Source: Maylandia zebra
Lineage: Eukaryota; Chordata; Actinopteri; Cichliformes; Cichlidae
NCBI RefSeq assembly: GCF_041146795.1
Contig: NC_135170.1
Coordinates: 19,586,033 to 19,650,032, forward strand
Reading direction: 5' to 3'
Length of the DNA: 64,000 bases
Positions within the stretch are counted from its first letter, which is position 1. Each line of letters starts with the position of its first letter. The position numbers were made by a program, and so were the translations under genes. The notes under the pieces were generated by a model, which saw nothing but the letters and a program-made list of their open reading frames with translations, was not told the DNA's origin and did no database searches. Positions 53,460-64,000 of the stretch are shown piece after piece.

Positions 53460-55500
53460 TGAAGTCTGATAATCCAACTATTTGGATGAGGCTGTAAAAG
53501 AGGAACACCATCATGGATTTAAGTGTTTCTAGTTTAACAGTTCTTTTCTAATTTAAAAAAACAAACAAACTGTGATGCACTTACTGTAATGCCGACAGTG
53601 AACCTATGCTTCGACGATCACCACGCCTCTGTGTTTTGAAAGTTCTTGGACAGCTGTGTGGAACTCTGCCAGGGGTCAGCCAGTTCAACCAGTATTTCCG
53701 CCTTCTTTGAATCATTTAAGACAGATTAAGTAAACTGGATTTGCCTGCACCAGGTGGTCCAGTCACTCTATTTGTTTGTTCTAAGAAATCTGTGAGACAC
53801 CAAGAAAACAATGCAAATCTTGGCATAGATGTATTTAAATGTATGTCTACATTAAATCAATCAGTCAAAGTCAAAACTTTAGCAGTGACTGATGTCATAG
53901 AGCTTTATTAAGGACTAAAATAGTTTTTTCTTTTGTTATACTGATTCATCTTTAAACTGACACCATAAGGGAGGAGGAGTTCGTTTTCCAGGTATTTGCT
54001 CTTTGCTTACTTGCTGTTCAAAATCTTCAAAGGGGCCAGAGTCAGGGTGTCACAACGCACGGCCGCTGAAACTGTCAACATAATGTTACAGGATTAAACC
54101 TCTTCTAACCGTAAGCTTTACAACATTTCACGTGAAACATCTCCAAGCTGTAAAACTTTACAGTCAATGTAGATCAGGGGTGTCAAACACACAACCCAGC
54201 TAGGTCTCCATTATAGCGCACTGAATGGAAAATGTGAAGGACATGAATTTCTGCCTTTTGCATTTGATAAAGACCTCACCTGCGGGCATCCAAACTACAA
54301 AGTAATAAACAAAGTGAATAACAGGAACTTTTCATTCATCACACACTGACAAAATAATAGTTGTGTAAAATCTGAAATGCCCATGGTGTTGATTCACGAT
54401 GTGCTCTGGCATCGGCATCGGTTGCTACTGACAACAAGAAATAAAACCAAGAGATTAATTTAGGATGGCACGTGCCACCCCTGAGGGTCCAGCCCTGCTG
54501 CCAAGCATTAGGAACCTTCCTAAATAAAATTGAGACTAGTTCGACAAATACAATAGCAACATAACCTTGAATGTTTGTAACTGCAGGCATTGTTTATGGG
54601 GCTGTTCAGAGTAAATAAATAATTTGATATTATATGCTGAGCTGCTCTAACCCATGATTCTTGATGAAGTAGTATGTGGGCACCGGTCAGGTGTCAGAAG
54701 TGTGCAGATGAAGCCTCGTAAAGCCTCATGAAACCTTAAAACTTTCAGTCCAGCTGGTTCAAAGTAAGTTTAATTTCTCGAGGCTTCATCTGACCACGCC
54801 CCCTGCTGGTCAAAACCTTTATTGTCATTTCAACCACCTGTGAGGCCTCGTGGCTGTTGAGCTCTATCAATGTCAAAAACCTGTCAGTAAGACTTCACTC
54901 AGTGTTTAAATAAATCCAACAGGATATGAGAAGTTTATGTTAAACCTGTTGTGGTGTTTTCAAAAGATGGGACAGTGACTGTGCTCATGAATATTGGGCT
55001 GATGGTATTTTCTTTCACATAATGGTGAGGAGGCAGGCGTGCACCAGTATCCCACAGCACAGACACTCATAGGTGATGTGTTGTGCCCCAGTTAATTGGC
55101 ACACAATAAATACTTAAAAGTGTATTAATTTTGTTTCATTTAACTTAACAAAAAAAAAAAACCCAACTTGTGAATGTTTTAGTAGTAATGTTTATGTAAC
55201 ATTCAGCTAAAAGTGTTTCCACCCAGGGGGAAACCCTTCTCCTTTCAGCTGGCTCTTTAAAATCAAGCTCCTCTGTCTCACAGATGAAAACCCAACACGA
55301 ACGCTAACACGCAAATTTATACATGTTCATAAATCACACCAATGCTCACACCAGTGACACCACTGCCCGTAAAGAAGAAGAGATGTTCATCCAGCTCCTT
55401 TGTCCATCATTCCACCCACTGGCAAACAAGATGGCATCACCACAGAGTCGGATGTTCATCCAGCTCTTTTTCTTTGTAGCAAATAAATTACACACAAATT
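53460..55500. other. Upstream flank of paralogue 2, no genes
   Basis: From about 53560 to 54180 it parallels 42250-42760 and 43200-43300. From 54280 to 54700 it parallels 38090-38230. It contains a truncated hAT MITE start (CAGGGGTGTCAAAC at 54175) and a 13-bp inverted repeat at 54706-54791. No coding sequence recognised. Confidence 0.5.
54706..54791. repeat. 13-bp inverted repeat, 60-bp loop
   Basis: AGATGAAGCCTCG at 54706-54718 and its exact complement CGAGGCTTCATCT at 54779-54791. Possibly remains of a short MITE. Confidence 0.6.
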
Positions 55501-56727
55501 AATCAAAAGTTTTGTTCAGAATTTTTATTTCCAGACCAAGTAGAGGAAAATATATATAATTTACATGTCTACAAATAAACACCTGCAAACATCTAAATGT
55601 GTAAAAAGTATTTGTAGACCTTAACAAGCTGTTGAACCTGATTGAACAGAAGAATAAGTCAGCAAAACGTCTGTCAGTTAAATTGATGATTCCAACACAG
55701 GATGTGTCACAAGATGTTTGTTTCGCTAATATTTGGGTTGTTTGGGATACATACAGATAGATAGAACATGAAGAAAGCAGCAACATGCATTGAAAATAGA
55801 AAATGCGCACAAAAAACAGACAGAAACGGGAGCCAGTGTTGTTACAGAAGTGTAATAAATAAGATTCATGTAGATAAAAAACAAAAACAAATTAAGCTAA
55901 AAAGGAGAAAACAAGTTCACAAAGTCCTAAAGAGAAACCTTTGTTTCTCTTCTTGTTTTGTTTTGCATCTAAGTCTTTAAGGTTTTCAGTTCAAGCAAGG
56001 AAACACCATTTCAAAGTGTACAATGGAACAACTCCTGTTATTCAACTGGTTGTAACAAAATAGCTGACTGATTCTTAGGACATGGAGTTCTGGTTGTAAT
56101 TTATTTTTCTTTTTATCACACACAATGTGAGATCAAACTAACTGGGTTTATTTACTATAAAATTAATAAACCCTTATTAAGGAAAGTCATGAAATATGAG
56201 ATGATGTGGTGTGAAATTAAAAAATTTAGCTGATTATTAAAATAGAAATGGGGAAAGTTGGGGAACAAAAAATAAATCCATAAATTAGCAATTTCTCTCG
56301 AAAAAGCTGACTCACTTACAGCCTTAAATCAGGGTGTTATCTGCGTAGTTATGATAAGCCACCCTCTATTAAAGGAAGCATAGACAGAACAAAATTGGCT
56401 GAATAAAAACAAACTACATTTTCAACAATCTTATGGATACTTTGAAACCAATAATAGAGACAATAAATATTATAGTGTAAAATATACCAATTTCTCTGTT
56501 TTTTCAAGAAGGATTGACAACTTCAGTCTTCAGTGCTGCAGGGAAAATGTCAGGAAAAAGACTTTAGGGGCTGAGCTTCTGAGGAAAAGAAAAAAGGGAG
56601 TGTATCAAGACTGCAGGAGGAAGACTGATGGCGAAACACGGTTTGCTCAAGGGTTTTGCAGTCAGTGGCAGTACACTGTAATAAAATGCTCTATTTAATC
56701 TGTGTGTTGACACTGATTGTAGTTAAA
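55501..56727. other. 3' flank of paralogue 3
   Basis: No coding sequence. Parts (CAAGCAAGGAAACA near 55994) match the flank of paralogue 2 near 50490. A minus-strand AATAAA at 55524-55529 is a possible poly(A) signal, about 1.2 kb after the stop. Confidence 0.4.
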
Positions 56728-57657
56728 TTAATATATAAGTGAGTATGCCAGATACAGAAGACCAAAGATGACTGAAACACCAAACACAACACAGAAACAC
56801 CTAACACAGGTGTTGTTGTCCTGCAAAGTAGAGTTGAAGCTTTCTGGGGAGACAAAAGCATTGTGTTGCCTGCTCTCTGTGATGTTGACCACAGTATCAC
56901 TTAGTGTGTTGCTTCTCTGTGATGGCTGCCATCTGTTGTGTTTGTGAGAGGAATTGCTCTTCTGGATCACAATAAACAACAACAGTCCAAGACAAGCGAG
57001 GTCACCCCACGTGTTTCTCATCTCTGATAGCTGGGAGTCATCAGCACTGCTTCTAAAGTGGTCTCTGAGAGACATCAGTAAATTGATGTCATTACTGTCC
57101 ATGGAAAACTTGCTGATCGCTCTTAAGAGGTCAGCAGTGATCTCATATGTATATTGTGGATCATAATCTGTCCCTCGATATTCAGATGTACCATAATGCT
57201 GTGTGATATAGACTCGGTCTATTATCTGTGAAGTTCGCCATCCATGGTTTGGCTCCCTGACTCTGATTATGATCCGAGCCCTGTTGCCGGCCTCGTGCTC
57301 TAATTGGAAGACATGATGTGGAAGTCGCAACGATCCTTCTCGATGGATATTCCCAAGACTGTAGTACTGATATCCCCACGGCGGTGGCTCTAACAGCTCT
57401 TCATCGTTGCGATAATGATGTGAGCCATAATCAAAACTATTTGGGCCAAAGATCAGACTTATGTCATCGTTTATGTCAATGTCAATTTCATTGGCAAACC
57501 AGTGGAGCAACCAGAGGCTCTGCTCAGGCACAGACTGGCCAAAGCCTACTGACCTCAGATCAGTGATTGAGTTGAGCTTTCGTCTTACAGCTGACACAGA
57601 GCTGAAGGTCAGGAGGAGAGCCACACAGCAGCTCATCATTCTTCCAAACATCTTCAT
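56728..57657 (-). CDS. Paralogue 3: predicted membrane protein, unknown family
   Basis: 309 aa from MKMFGRMM; the start is chosen because the acceptor AAATCTCCACAG lies directly before GATG, and the longer frame runs into intron. Signal peptide SCCVALLLTFSSVSA, then an ectodomain of about 185 aa sharing DLRSVGFGQSVPE, LLHWFAN, DYGSHHYRNDEELL and RARIIIRVRE with paralogue 1. It carries an extra WRTSQIIDRVYITQHY form also found in paralogue 2. A first hydrophobic segment near 215-232 (LACLGLLLFIVI), a Ser/Asn-rich polar stretch and a second near 284-306 (CFCVVFGVSVIFGLLYLAYS), ending three to four residues later. This is the best candidate in the family for an intact gene. Its exon 1 appears to lie at 63092, making an intron of about 5.4 kb swollen by transposons. 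Function unknown. Confidence 0.8.
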   Translation of the reverse strand: MKMFGRMMSCCVALLLTFSSVSAVRRKLNSITDLRSVGFGQSVPEQSLWLLHWFANEIDIDINDDISLIFGPNSFDYGSHHYRNDEELLEPPPWGYQYYSLGNIHREGSLRLPHHVFQLEHEAGNRARIIIRVREPNHGWRTSQIIDRVYITQHYGTSEYRGTDYDPQYTYEITADLLRAISKFSMDSNDINLLMSLRDHFRSSADDSQLSEMRNTWGDLACLGLLLFIVIQKSNSSHKHNRWQPSQRSNTLSDTVVNITESRQHNAFVSPESFNSTLQDNNTCVRCFCVVFGVSVIFGLLYLAYSLIY

Positions 57658-57876
57658 CCTGTGGAGATTTAAGAAGTCACTGTTTTTATTGTTCATGCAT
57701 ACTTTATATTCTGACATTCATTAGATGATTTTTTTTGACCAAGTGAAGCATCAAATGATTATGTGATGACTGCATATTGTGATTAATAGAATATTAATTA
57801 TTAAGACAGCTTTAACTGTCCGTCCGTCCGTCCATGTATATACAGTGGGATGCAAAAGTTTGGGGAACCTTGTTAA

Positions 57877-58031
57877 CCCTCTCAGGCTCAAATTAGTTTT
57901 TTTGTTGCGAATGCACAACCAAGTCCTGCAGTGGTACTTCTGAGTAAAAAAAACTCATAAAATATGTATGTGGGGTAATCAGGTTGTTAGTTTTTAACTG
58001 TTGCAAATCGGCAACGTCTGCCTTGAGAGGG
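57877..58031. mobile_element. piggyBac-like MITE with TTAA duplication
   Basis: 155 bp with termini CCCTCTCAGGC and GCCTTGAGAGGG (one-base offset), flanked by TTAA at 57873-57876 and 58032-58035, the piggyBac target. No ORF. Inserted in the left TIR of the Tc1 element, so it is younger than that. Confidence 0.9.
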
Positions 58032-58389
58032 TTAATAGTCATTATTTTCCTGTATAAATCGTTGGTTGTTACAATAAAAAATGTCAGTTAAATGTGTCAT
58101 ATAGGAGACACACACAGTGATATTTGAGAAGTGAAATGAAGTTTATTGGATTTACAGAAAGTGTGCAGTAATTGTTTAAACAAAATCAGACAGGTGCATA
58201 AATTTGGGCACTGTTGTTATTTTATTGATTCCAAAACTTTTAGAACCAATTACTGGAACTCAAATTGGCTTGGTAAGCTCAGTGACCCCTGACCTACATA
58301 CACAGGTGAATCCAATAATGAGAAAGAGTATTTAAGGGGGTCAATTTTAAGTTTCCCTCCTCTTTTAATTTTCTCTGAAGAGTAGCAAC

Positions 58390-59160
58390 ATGGGGGTCTC
58401 AAAACTACTCTCAAATGACCTGAAGACAAAGATTCACCGTCATGGTTTAGGGGAAGGACACAGAAAGCTGTCTCAGAGATTTAAGCATCATCTTGCAGCA
58501 GATGGAGTCACTGTGCATCATTCAACCATTCGGCGCACTTTACACAAGGAGATGCTGTATGCAAGAGTGATGCAGAGGAAGCCTTTTCTTCACCCACAGC
58601 ACATTTGGACAAGCGACCTTCATTCTGGAATAAGGTGCTATGGACTGATGAAACTAAAATTGAGCTATTTGGGCATAACAAGGGGCGTTACGCATGGAGG
58701 AAAAAGCACACAGCATTCCAACTCCTGCTACCTACAGTAAAATATGGTGGTGGTTCCATCACGCTGTGGGGCTGTGTGGCCAGTGTGGCCAGTGCAGGGA
58801 CTGGGAATCTTGTCAAAGTTGAGAGACACATGGATTCCACTCAGTAGCAGCAGATTCTGGAGACCAATGTCCAGGAATCAGTGACAAAGCTGAAGCTGCG
58901 CCGGGGCTGGATCTTTCAACAAGACAACGACCGGAAACACTCAAACTCCACTAAGGCATTCATGCAGAGGAACAAGTACAACGTTCTGGAACGGCCATCT
59001 CAGACCCTAGACCTGAATATTATTGAAATCTGTGGTGTGAGTTAAAGAGAGCTGTCCATGCCCGGAAGCCATCAAACCTGAATGAACTAGAGATGTTTTG
59101 TAAAGAGGAATGGTCCAAAATACCGATTTTGTTTAAACAATTATTGTACACTTTCTGTAA
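58390..59160 (+). pseudogene. Broken Tc1 transposase
   Basis: Begins MGVSKLLSNDLKTKIHRHGL. The frame shifts near 58600, where the correct reading moves to the frame of WTDETKIELFGHNKGRYAW; later frames give WIFQQDNDRKHS and a damaged NIIEI in place of NPxEN. At least two frameshifts and stops. Diverged from the Tc1 family at 47794. Confidence 0.9.
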
Positions 59161-59174
59161 ATCCAATCAACTTC

Positions 59175-59244
<70 letters not shown>

Positions 59245-59305
59245 AATATATATGTATATGTGTGTGTATGTATGTATATGTGTGTGTATGTATGTATGTA
59301 TACAG
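59175..59305. repeat. (TATC)n then (GTAT)n microsatellite
   Basis: About 17 TATC units to 59243 followed by imperfect TATG/TGTG repeats to about 59305. It replaces the right end of the Tc1 element. Confidence 0.95.
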
Positions 59306-59401
59306 TGTATAAACATACTTTTGCACCAACACACATGTATACATGTCACTGTTATGAAAATAGTGGGTGAGAACTAGACTTGTAGTCAAGACCATCTAAA
59401 C

Positions 59402-59721
59402 CAGCGGTCCCCAACCCCCGGGCCTCGGACCGGTACCGGTCCGTGAGTCGTTTGGTACCGGGCCGCGAGAGTTGAGGCTCAGGTGTGAAATGTATAGTTT
59501 TCAGGGTTTTTATCGGTTTTCAGCGTTATTTTGTTATCGGTTTTATCGTTTACTCAGTTTTCCTGGGTCTTTTCACGTGTGTTATGAATAAATTTTAATT
59601 TTTTCGGTACTGGTACTAGTTTTATTTTGTTGTATTTATCCGCAACACCTTAAAGGCCGGTCCGTGAAAATATTGTCGGGCATAAACCGGTCCGTGGCGC
59701 AAAAAAGGTTGGAGACCGCTG
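59402..59721. mobile_element. hAT-like MITE (CAGCGGTCCCCAAC family)
   Basis: 320 bp with ends CAGCGGTCCCCAAC and GTTGGAGACCGCTG. Internal matching blocks CCGGTCCGTGAG and CCGGTCCGTGGCGC are direct rather than inverted. Flanks ATCTAAAC (59394-59401) and GCCTAAAC (59722-59729) give an 8-bp duplication with two mismatches. Non-coding. Confidence 0.85.
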
Positions 59722-59949
59722 GCCTAAACCAAGATCAAGACGAGGACAGTCCAAGTCATGACCAAGACAAAGTCAAGACTGAGACCGAGACAAAAAAAAG
59801 TCTTTAAACTGCACCCAGATGCTGCTTTGTTTACGGGTGTCAGGCATATTTATGTGTTTTTGCAATGCACTCGCACGGCCCTCCTCACCGCTGTCTACTG
59901 TCTCACTCACTTACTGAGAGGACAGCTCCACTCGACTGCCGCGTCTCTC

Positions 59950-62144
59950 TTTTTTTTTTCTTTTCTGTATTTCCTTTCCAGGGCCTTTTTTTTAAACTTT
60001 AACTTTATTGAAATTATAAAGCGAACAGTCAGTCATTCTAGTTCAGTTTGTACAGTAGACATACAAGGCAAATAAGAGTAACAATATACAGTACAATGAA
60101 ATAAGAAGGATAAATAAATAAAGAAAAAGAAAGGGGGGGTGGGATGTGACAGACTTCATAACAACTTTGTACTTGAAAGTTGTGACAGCTCATTCGTTAA
60201 ACATGTCTGAATGAATTTCAATCAATGATAAATCTTTTTTATTGGAAGTTAATTTAAGAGAGTTTAAGTAATATTCAATTTCAATCAAAAACAAATTAAA
60301 TGATGGGGTTGAGTTTTGAAATTTACATTTATATATATGGAATTTCCCTAATAAGATAGAAAAATTGACAATGGCACATATTTTTTTTTCTTTAGTTTCA
60401 AAATAAGTGATAATGTTCTTCCCTTCAATTTTGATTTCGTATGTTGTCTTGCACAGTATATAATTTTCAAGCTCTCTCCAAAATGTAGCACTATATGAAC
60501 AGCCATAAAACAAATGGGTAACACTTTCAAGTTCAGTTTTACAAAAGGTACATTTTCTATCAATGTCACAGAATCTTGAAATGTACGTGTTAGATGGATA
60601 TATGTTATGTAATATTTTCAAATGTAATTCTCTAACTTTGTTTGTAATACAAAATCTAAAAGGAACAAGCCACGCTTTATCCCAGTTGATATTATCAAAA
60701 ATAGCATTCCGAAAAAACTTCCCTCTTGGAGTTATTTTCTTCGCATTATACAAACATTCTCTAATATGTTTATTGGTGCATTTCTTGCTTAAGAAATCAA
60801 TACCATTTATATAAAGAGTGTTAACGGATGCATGTGGTGTGTTCTGTGTTTTGTAGCTTTTCATCAACTCAGTCAGTCCACTGGGAATGGACTTTATTAC
60901 AGAGCTAAAATCTTTAAATTTGATAGGGAATATTTTTTCTGTAATAAAGTCATTGTAACTAAGTAGCTGGCCTTCAGAGTCAAATAAGTCTTTTAAATAT
61001 ATTATATTTTTATCAATCCAATTCTGCAAATATAGTGATTTGTTCCTCTTAGTAATACATTCGTTATTCCAGATAATAGATCTATGTGGAGAAAAGTTAT
61101 GTGAATAACATAATTTCCAAGCCAACAATGCCTGTTGATAAAATACAGACATTTTAACTGGTAACTTTGATATACTATAATTACAAGACAATAGGAACTG
61201 TAAACCTCCAACATTTCTAAAAATGTTATGTGGAATGAAATGCCATAATGATCCAGGAGATTTTAAGCATTCTTTTAGCCATTTCACCTTAAATGTATAG
61301 TTCAGGTCCATGAAGTCCAGAAGGCCAAAACCACCTTTATCTTTAGGTCCACAAAGCAATGATTTTTTTAGATGATGGTGCTTATTCTTCCATACAAAGT
61401 TAACAAATAAGCTATTAACATTTTTACATGTGGAATCATACACATTAAGGGAAAGAGCTGGATACACAAATCTGGAAACACCTTCAGCTTTAGTCAAAAG
61501 GATTCTACCAAAAATGGATAGGTCTCTTTGGAGCCATAAGTTCAATATAGTTTTAGTTTTTTCCATCTGTTCTGCCGTTTTTTCCACTATACTACAAAAT
61601 GTATCATCATTCAATAAATTATTATTTAGCTTCCAAAAACCACGTAGTTTACTTTGACTTTGTTTATTGCCAACTAAGTGAATTGTAATCAATTTGTGAT
61701 CAGTTAATGGAGCAAAATCATGAGAAGATTCTGTAACAAAATGTAAACATGAAGAAGATATTAACCACAAATCAATTCTGGATTGTAGAGATCTATTTGC
61801 ATTGCTCCAGGTAAACTCTTTTGTATCAGAGTTGAAGAATCTCCATACATCTATAACTGCAAGTTGTTCACAGAAAAATGCAGTGCTTTTAAATTTTGAG
61901 TGTTGAGATGTTCTTATTGGCACTCTATCTATAAGATCGTCTGGAGCATCATTGTAATTAATCTCCTCCAAGAATCATGTGGGCTCCCTTATATTTTGAT
62001 TTAAAAAAAAAATCAAGTTTCTCAGATAATTGTATGCACATAGATTTGGCCTGAGTTGTGTTGTTATGACTGTATAAATTACAGACTATAAAGAAGGTGT
62101 TGTCCAATTTGAAAACCAGAATAATCCATCTGCCTTCACCTGAA
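59950..62144 (-). mobile_element. Tx1/L1-like LINE with internal deletion, 16-bp TSD
   Basis: 2195-bp minus-strand insertion: 3' poly(A) (plus-strand poly(T) from 59950) and 5' truncation at 62144. Perfect 16-bp duplications GACTGCCGCGTCTCTC lie at 59934-59949 and 62145-62160. It contains the C-terminal half of an endonuclease, no reverse transcriptase core, and an intact C-terminal region. Confidence 0.92.
60190..61971 (-). pseudogene. LINE ORF2 lacking the reverse transcriptase core
   Basis: An open 593-codon frame. Residues about 1-105 are the end of an APE-type endonuclease (EFTWSNANRSLQSRIDLWL and LTDHKLITIHL). At about residue 137 the sequence jumps to the L1/Tx1 C-terminal region (LWLQRDLSIFGRILLTKAEG and LSLFVNFVWKNK-type words). 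It ends with a CCHC-like CTFCKTELESVTHLFYGC knuckle (near 475). The whole polymerase domain, including the catalytic Asp motif, is missing, yet the junction keeps the frame. Upstream, the endonuclease continues in another frame to about 62140 and is broken at GGAGGAGATTAAT by a small deletion. Non-autonomous; probably inserted in this form or deleted later. Confidence 0.88.
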
Positions 62145-62160
62145 GACTGCCGCGTCTCTC

Positions 62161-63060
62161 ACCCTCTCTGTTTTTCACATAATGATATTATCATATCCTC
62201 GCATGTGATTGGCCACAATATGGAGGGATTGGAGCATAGCAGAGCCACTGTTTGTACTAATTACAAATTATTTGAATGTATTTAACTTTTTTATATTACA
62301 CCCCCTGGCATATGTTAATTTATGTCTCGAACTCCTGTTAGCTTCGAGCTGGTGGGTAACAGACGTCTCCGAAAACGTCGGAGCACTTTTGCAAATATGT
62401 GATGTCTTGATAAACCGATCAGATATTTGATTTTTTACACGGCTACATTCACGCCTGAAAATATCTTAAACGTTTATCTCGCAAAAGTTCATCTTACTTT
62501 TTTCCCTCCTATGTCCCTTGCGGGGCTCCGTAGAAATCTCCCCTGTCATAAACTCCAGCGACTTAATATCATCGCCTTCCTCAGCTGTCGGTCCTTTCTT
62601 CGGCCCATATTTAGAGACGCGCTCGTAGCGTTACCCCGATGACCCGTTAGCAAGTTTGCCACTAGCGTCCTTAATCCAAAATATCCCAGGGAGCGATGAT
62701 TTAAATTAAGCAGTGTTAACCGAGGTTGTTACTGGCCGTCCAGTGGCTCCGGACCGAAATCAAAACTGAAATCAAAACGCTGAAAACGGAAAAACTAATC
62801 CAGTAGCGAAAGCAGTGCGTGCGGCACGACAACAAACAGGTGTCATGATACACACCTCTCCCTGTGCCAGAAAGTGAAACTATGACATTTTTCTAAACTG
62901 TAGTAATACTACAGACTTATAGATCATTTTTCATGTGAATGAGTATGCTTGTAATTTAAGTGCAGTGTAATCCACTCCATGTTAAACCCACTTCATTGTA
63001 TCTTTAAATATAGAATAAATTCTGCATTAGGGCAAAATCATGTGAGTGAAAGTAAGTGAA
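62161..63060. other. Intronic stretch, no gene seen
   Basis: Contains unassigned sequence with TE character (62160-62830, continuous with 59730-59949 across the LINE). From about 62840 it contains intron sequence similar to 41030-41280. No coding sequence recognised. Confidence 0.45.
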
Positions 63061-63091
63061 AAGGAATCCATGAGGAAATGAGAGAACTTAC

Positions 63092-63167
63092 CTTTGTAAG
63101 TCTGCTGTTGTTTGTGTGAGGACAGTCGTAACTCCCTTTAAGTTTTGCTTTCCTGGTAAATGAAACC
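63092..63167 (-). other. Non-coding exon 1 and promoter block, paralogue 3
   Basis: Donor CAGACTTACAAAG/GTAAGT after 63092, exon sequence AGTTACGACTGTCCTCACAC, and upstream block TTTCCTGGTAAATGAAACC at 63149-63167, identical to that of paralogue 1. No other coding exon lies between it and 57657, so it is assigned to paralogue 3 across a ~5.4-kb intron. Confidence 0.6.
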
Positions 63168-63189
63168 AGAGCAATAAGCTCCGCTAGTG

Positions 63190-64000
63190 GCGAAGATGAA
63201 TGTTGACAATCCAGATATTTAGATGAGGCTATTAAAGAGCAACGCCATCATGGATTTAAGGGTTTCTAGTTTAACAGTCACGTGAAAGCAAATTATTGAT
63301 CATTTTATGAGCAAGTTTATGGCCAAAGTTTGAATATGGGCGTGTCTGCCCGACTGTAGGGTGAGAGGTTGCAGTAGTGTCTGTAATATAGGAGCTGGTT
63401 ACAAATGAATTTCAAATAGTGTACACATTTATTCAGTGGCAGTGTTTTCTTGTATGATTTGTTTGGTCATTCAAGTTTCCTTATTTAAAGGCGTTCTATA
63501 GTTACTGTCATCATATAATAACTTTGAGATCATTCATACATAGAAAGATGTGATTGTGTGTGTTACAACTCAGACTTTTAGTTTCATTATCTCAAACTGT
63601 AACTAAAATTGAGTTTCATTTTTGATTTGATTTGTACTAAAAGTCTGTGAAACACAAAGAAAACAATGTAAATGTTGGCATAAAAGTATTTTAATGAATG
63701 AATGTGTGCATTCGACCAGTGAGTCAGAAGTCAACACTTTAGCAGTGAGTGACCCTGTAGAACTTTGTTTAGGATTACAGTACTTCTCTCTTTAGTTATA
63801 TTAGTACACTTTTAATACTGGAGCGTGACACCTTACTGGAGGAGAAGTCTGTTTTCAAGGTGTTTGCTCTTTGCTTACATTGTGGAAATAAAATCATCAA
63901 AGAGCTCAGAGTCAGGGCGTCACGAAGCACAGCATCTGAAACTGACAAAATAATGTTACAGGATCAAATTTCATCTAACTCTAAGCTTTACAACATTCTT
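63190..64000. other. Upstream flank of paralogue 3
   Basis: Aligned by eye with 41400-42760: ATGGGCGTGTCTGCCCGACTG, the GTTTTCTTGTATGATTTGTTT block and AATAATGTTACAGGATCAAA. No coding sequence. Continues past the window. Confidence 0.6.

Larger units (their letters stand above)
57843..59177 (+). mobile_element. Decayed Tc1/mariner transposon in intron
   Basis: Left end TA-CAGTGGGATGCAAAAGTTT at 57841. The subterminal inverted block TGGATTTACAGAAAGTGTGC (58149) recurs inverted near 59140-59168 (CACTTTCTGTAAATCCAA). The right outer TIR is missing, replaced by a TATC microsatellite. The transposase is broken, and a piggyBac-like MITE sits inside the left TIR. Without it, GGAACCTTGTTAATAGTC would be continuous. 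Confidence 0.9.

Overview
The window looks like nuclear DNA of a teleost fish, and the repeat types fit a percomorph or cichlid-like genome (an inference from content, not a database match). It holds spliced genes with GT/AG sites, an APE-endonuclease Helitron, BEL/Pao and Ty3/gypsy-type LTR elements, L2-, Rex1-, RTE- and Tx1/L1-like LINEs, Tc1/mariner elements, hAT- and piggyBac-like MITEs, a tRNA-derived SINE and GCTAGC / TATC simple repeats. I see no prokaryotic operon, CRISPR array or RNA gene.

Layout. (1) 1-7503 is a tandem array of about 1.5-kb units. Five copies are visible and the array probably continues off the left edge. Two more copies lie at 20646-23441. Most copies keep a 98-codon ORF of unknown nature, and several carry a 10-bp-stem hairpin. 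(2) 7504-20645 separates the two arrays. Its centre is a very large intact minus-strand Helitron protein (10541-18007, 2488 aa) with an N-terminal cysteine-protease-like domain, basic 18-aa repeats, an HUH Rep domain, a PIF1-type helicase and a C-terminal endonuclease. Three ~175-bp tandem repeats lie just upstream of it. (3) 23442-33474 is a nest. An L2-like LINE was hit by a hAT MITE (8-bp TSD). It is cut by a gypsy-type LTR, which in turn contains an intact, young BEL/Pao element (24655-31906, near-identical LTRs, CTCAA target duplication, one open 1998-aa polyprotein). (4) 33958-37620 is a decayed minus-strand BEL element. (5) 38505-64000 is a locally duplicated gene neighbourhood. Three minus-strand paralogues of an unrecognised two-exon gene family (signal peptide, ectodomain, usually two membrane segments) sit at 39334-40356, 51451-52272 (one stop codon, first membrane segment lost) and 56728-57657. 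Relics lie at 38505-38885 (minus) and 46430-47325 (plus, inverted). The non-coding first exon, promoter block, splice sites and 3' region are recognisable between paralogues. Transposons have enlarged the introns and flanks.

The genes do not form a pathway. The host content is one tandemly duplicated family of predicted membrane proteins in a transposon-rich region. Comparing paralogous segments gives empty-site evidence for several insertions. The most interesting items are the unidentified gene family, the protease-like domain on the Helitron protein, the 98-codon ORF satellite with near-identical copies about 22 kb apart, and a Rex1 LINE whose 5' end folds back into a perfect 119-bp inverted repeat.
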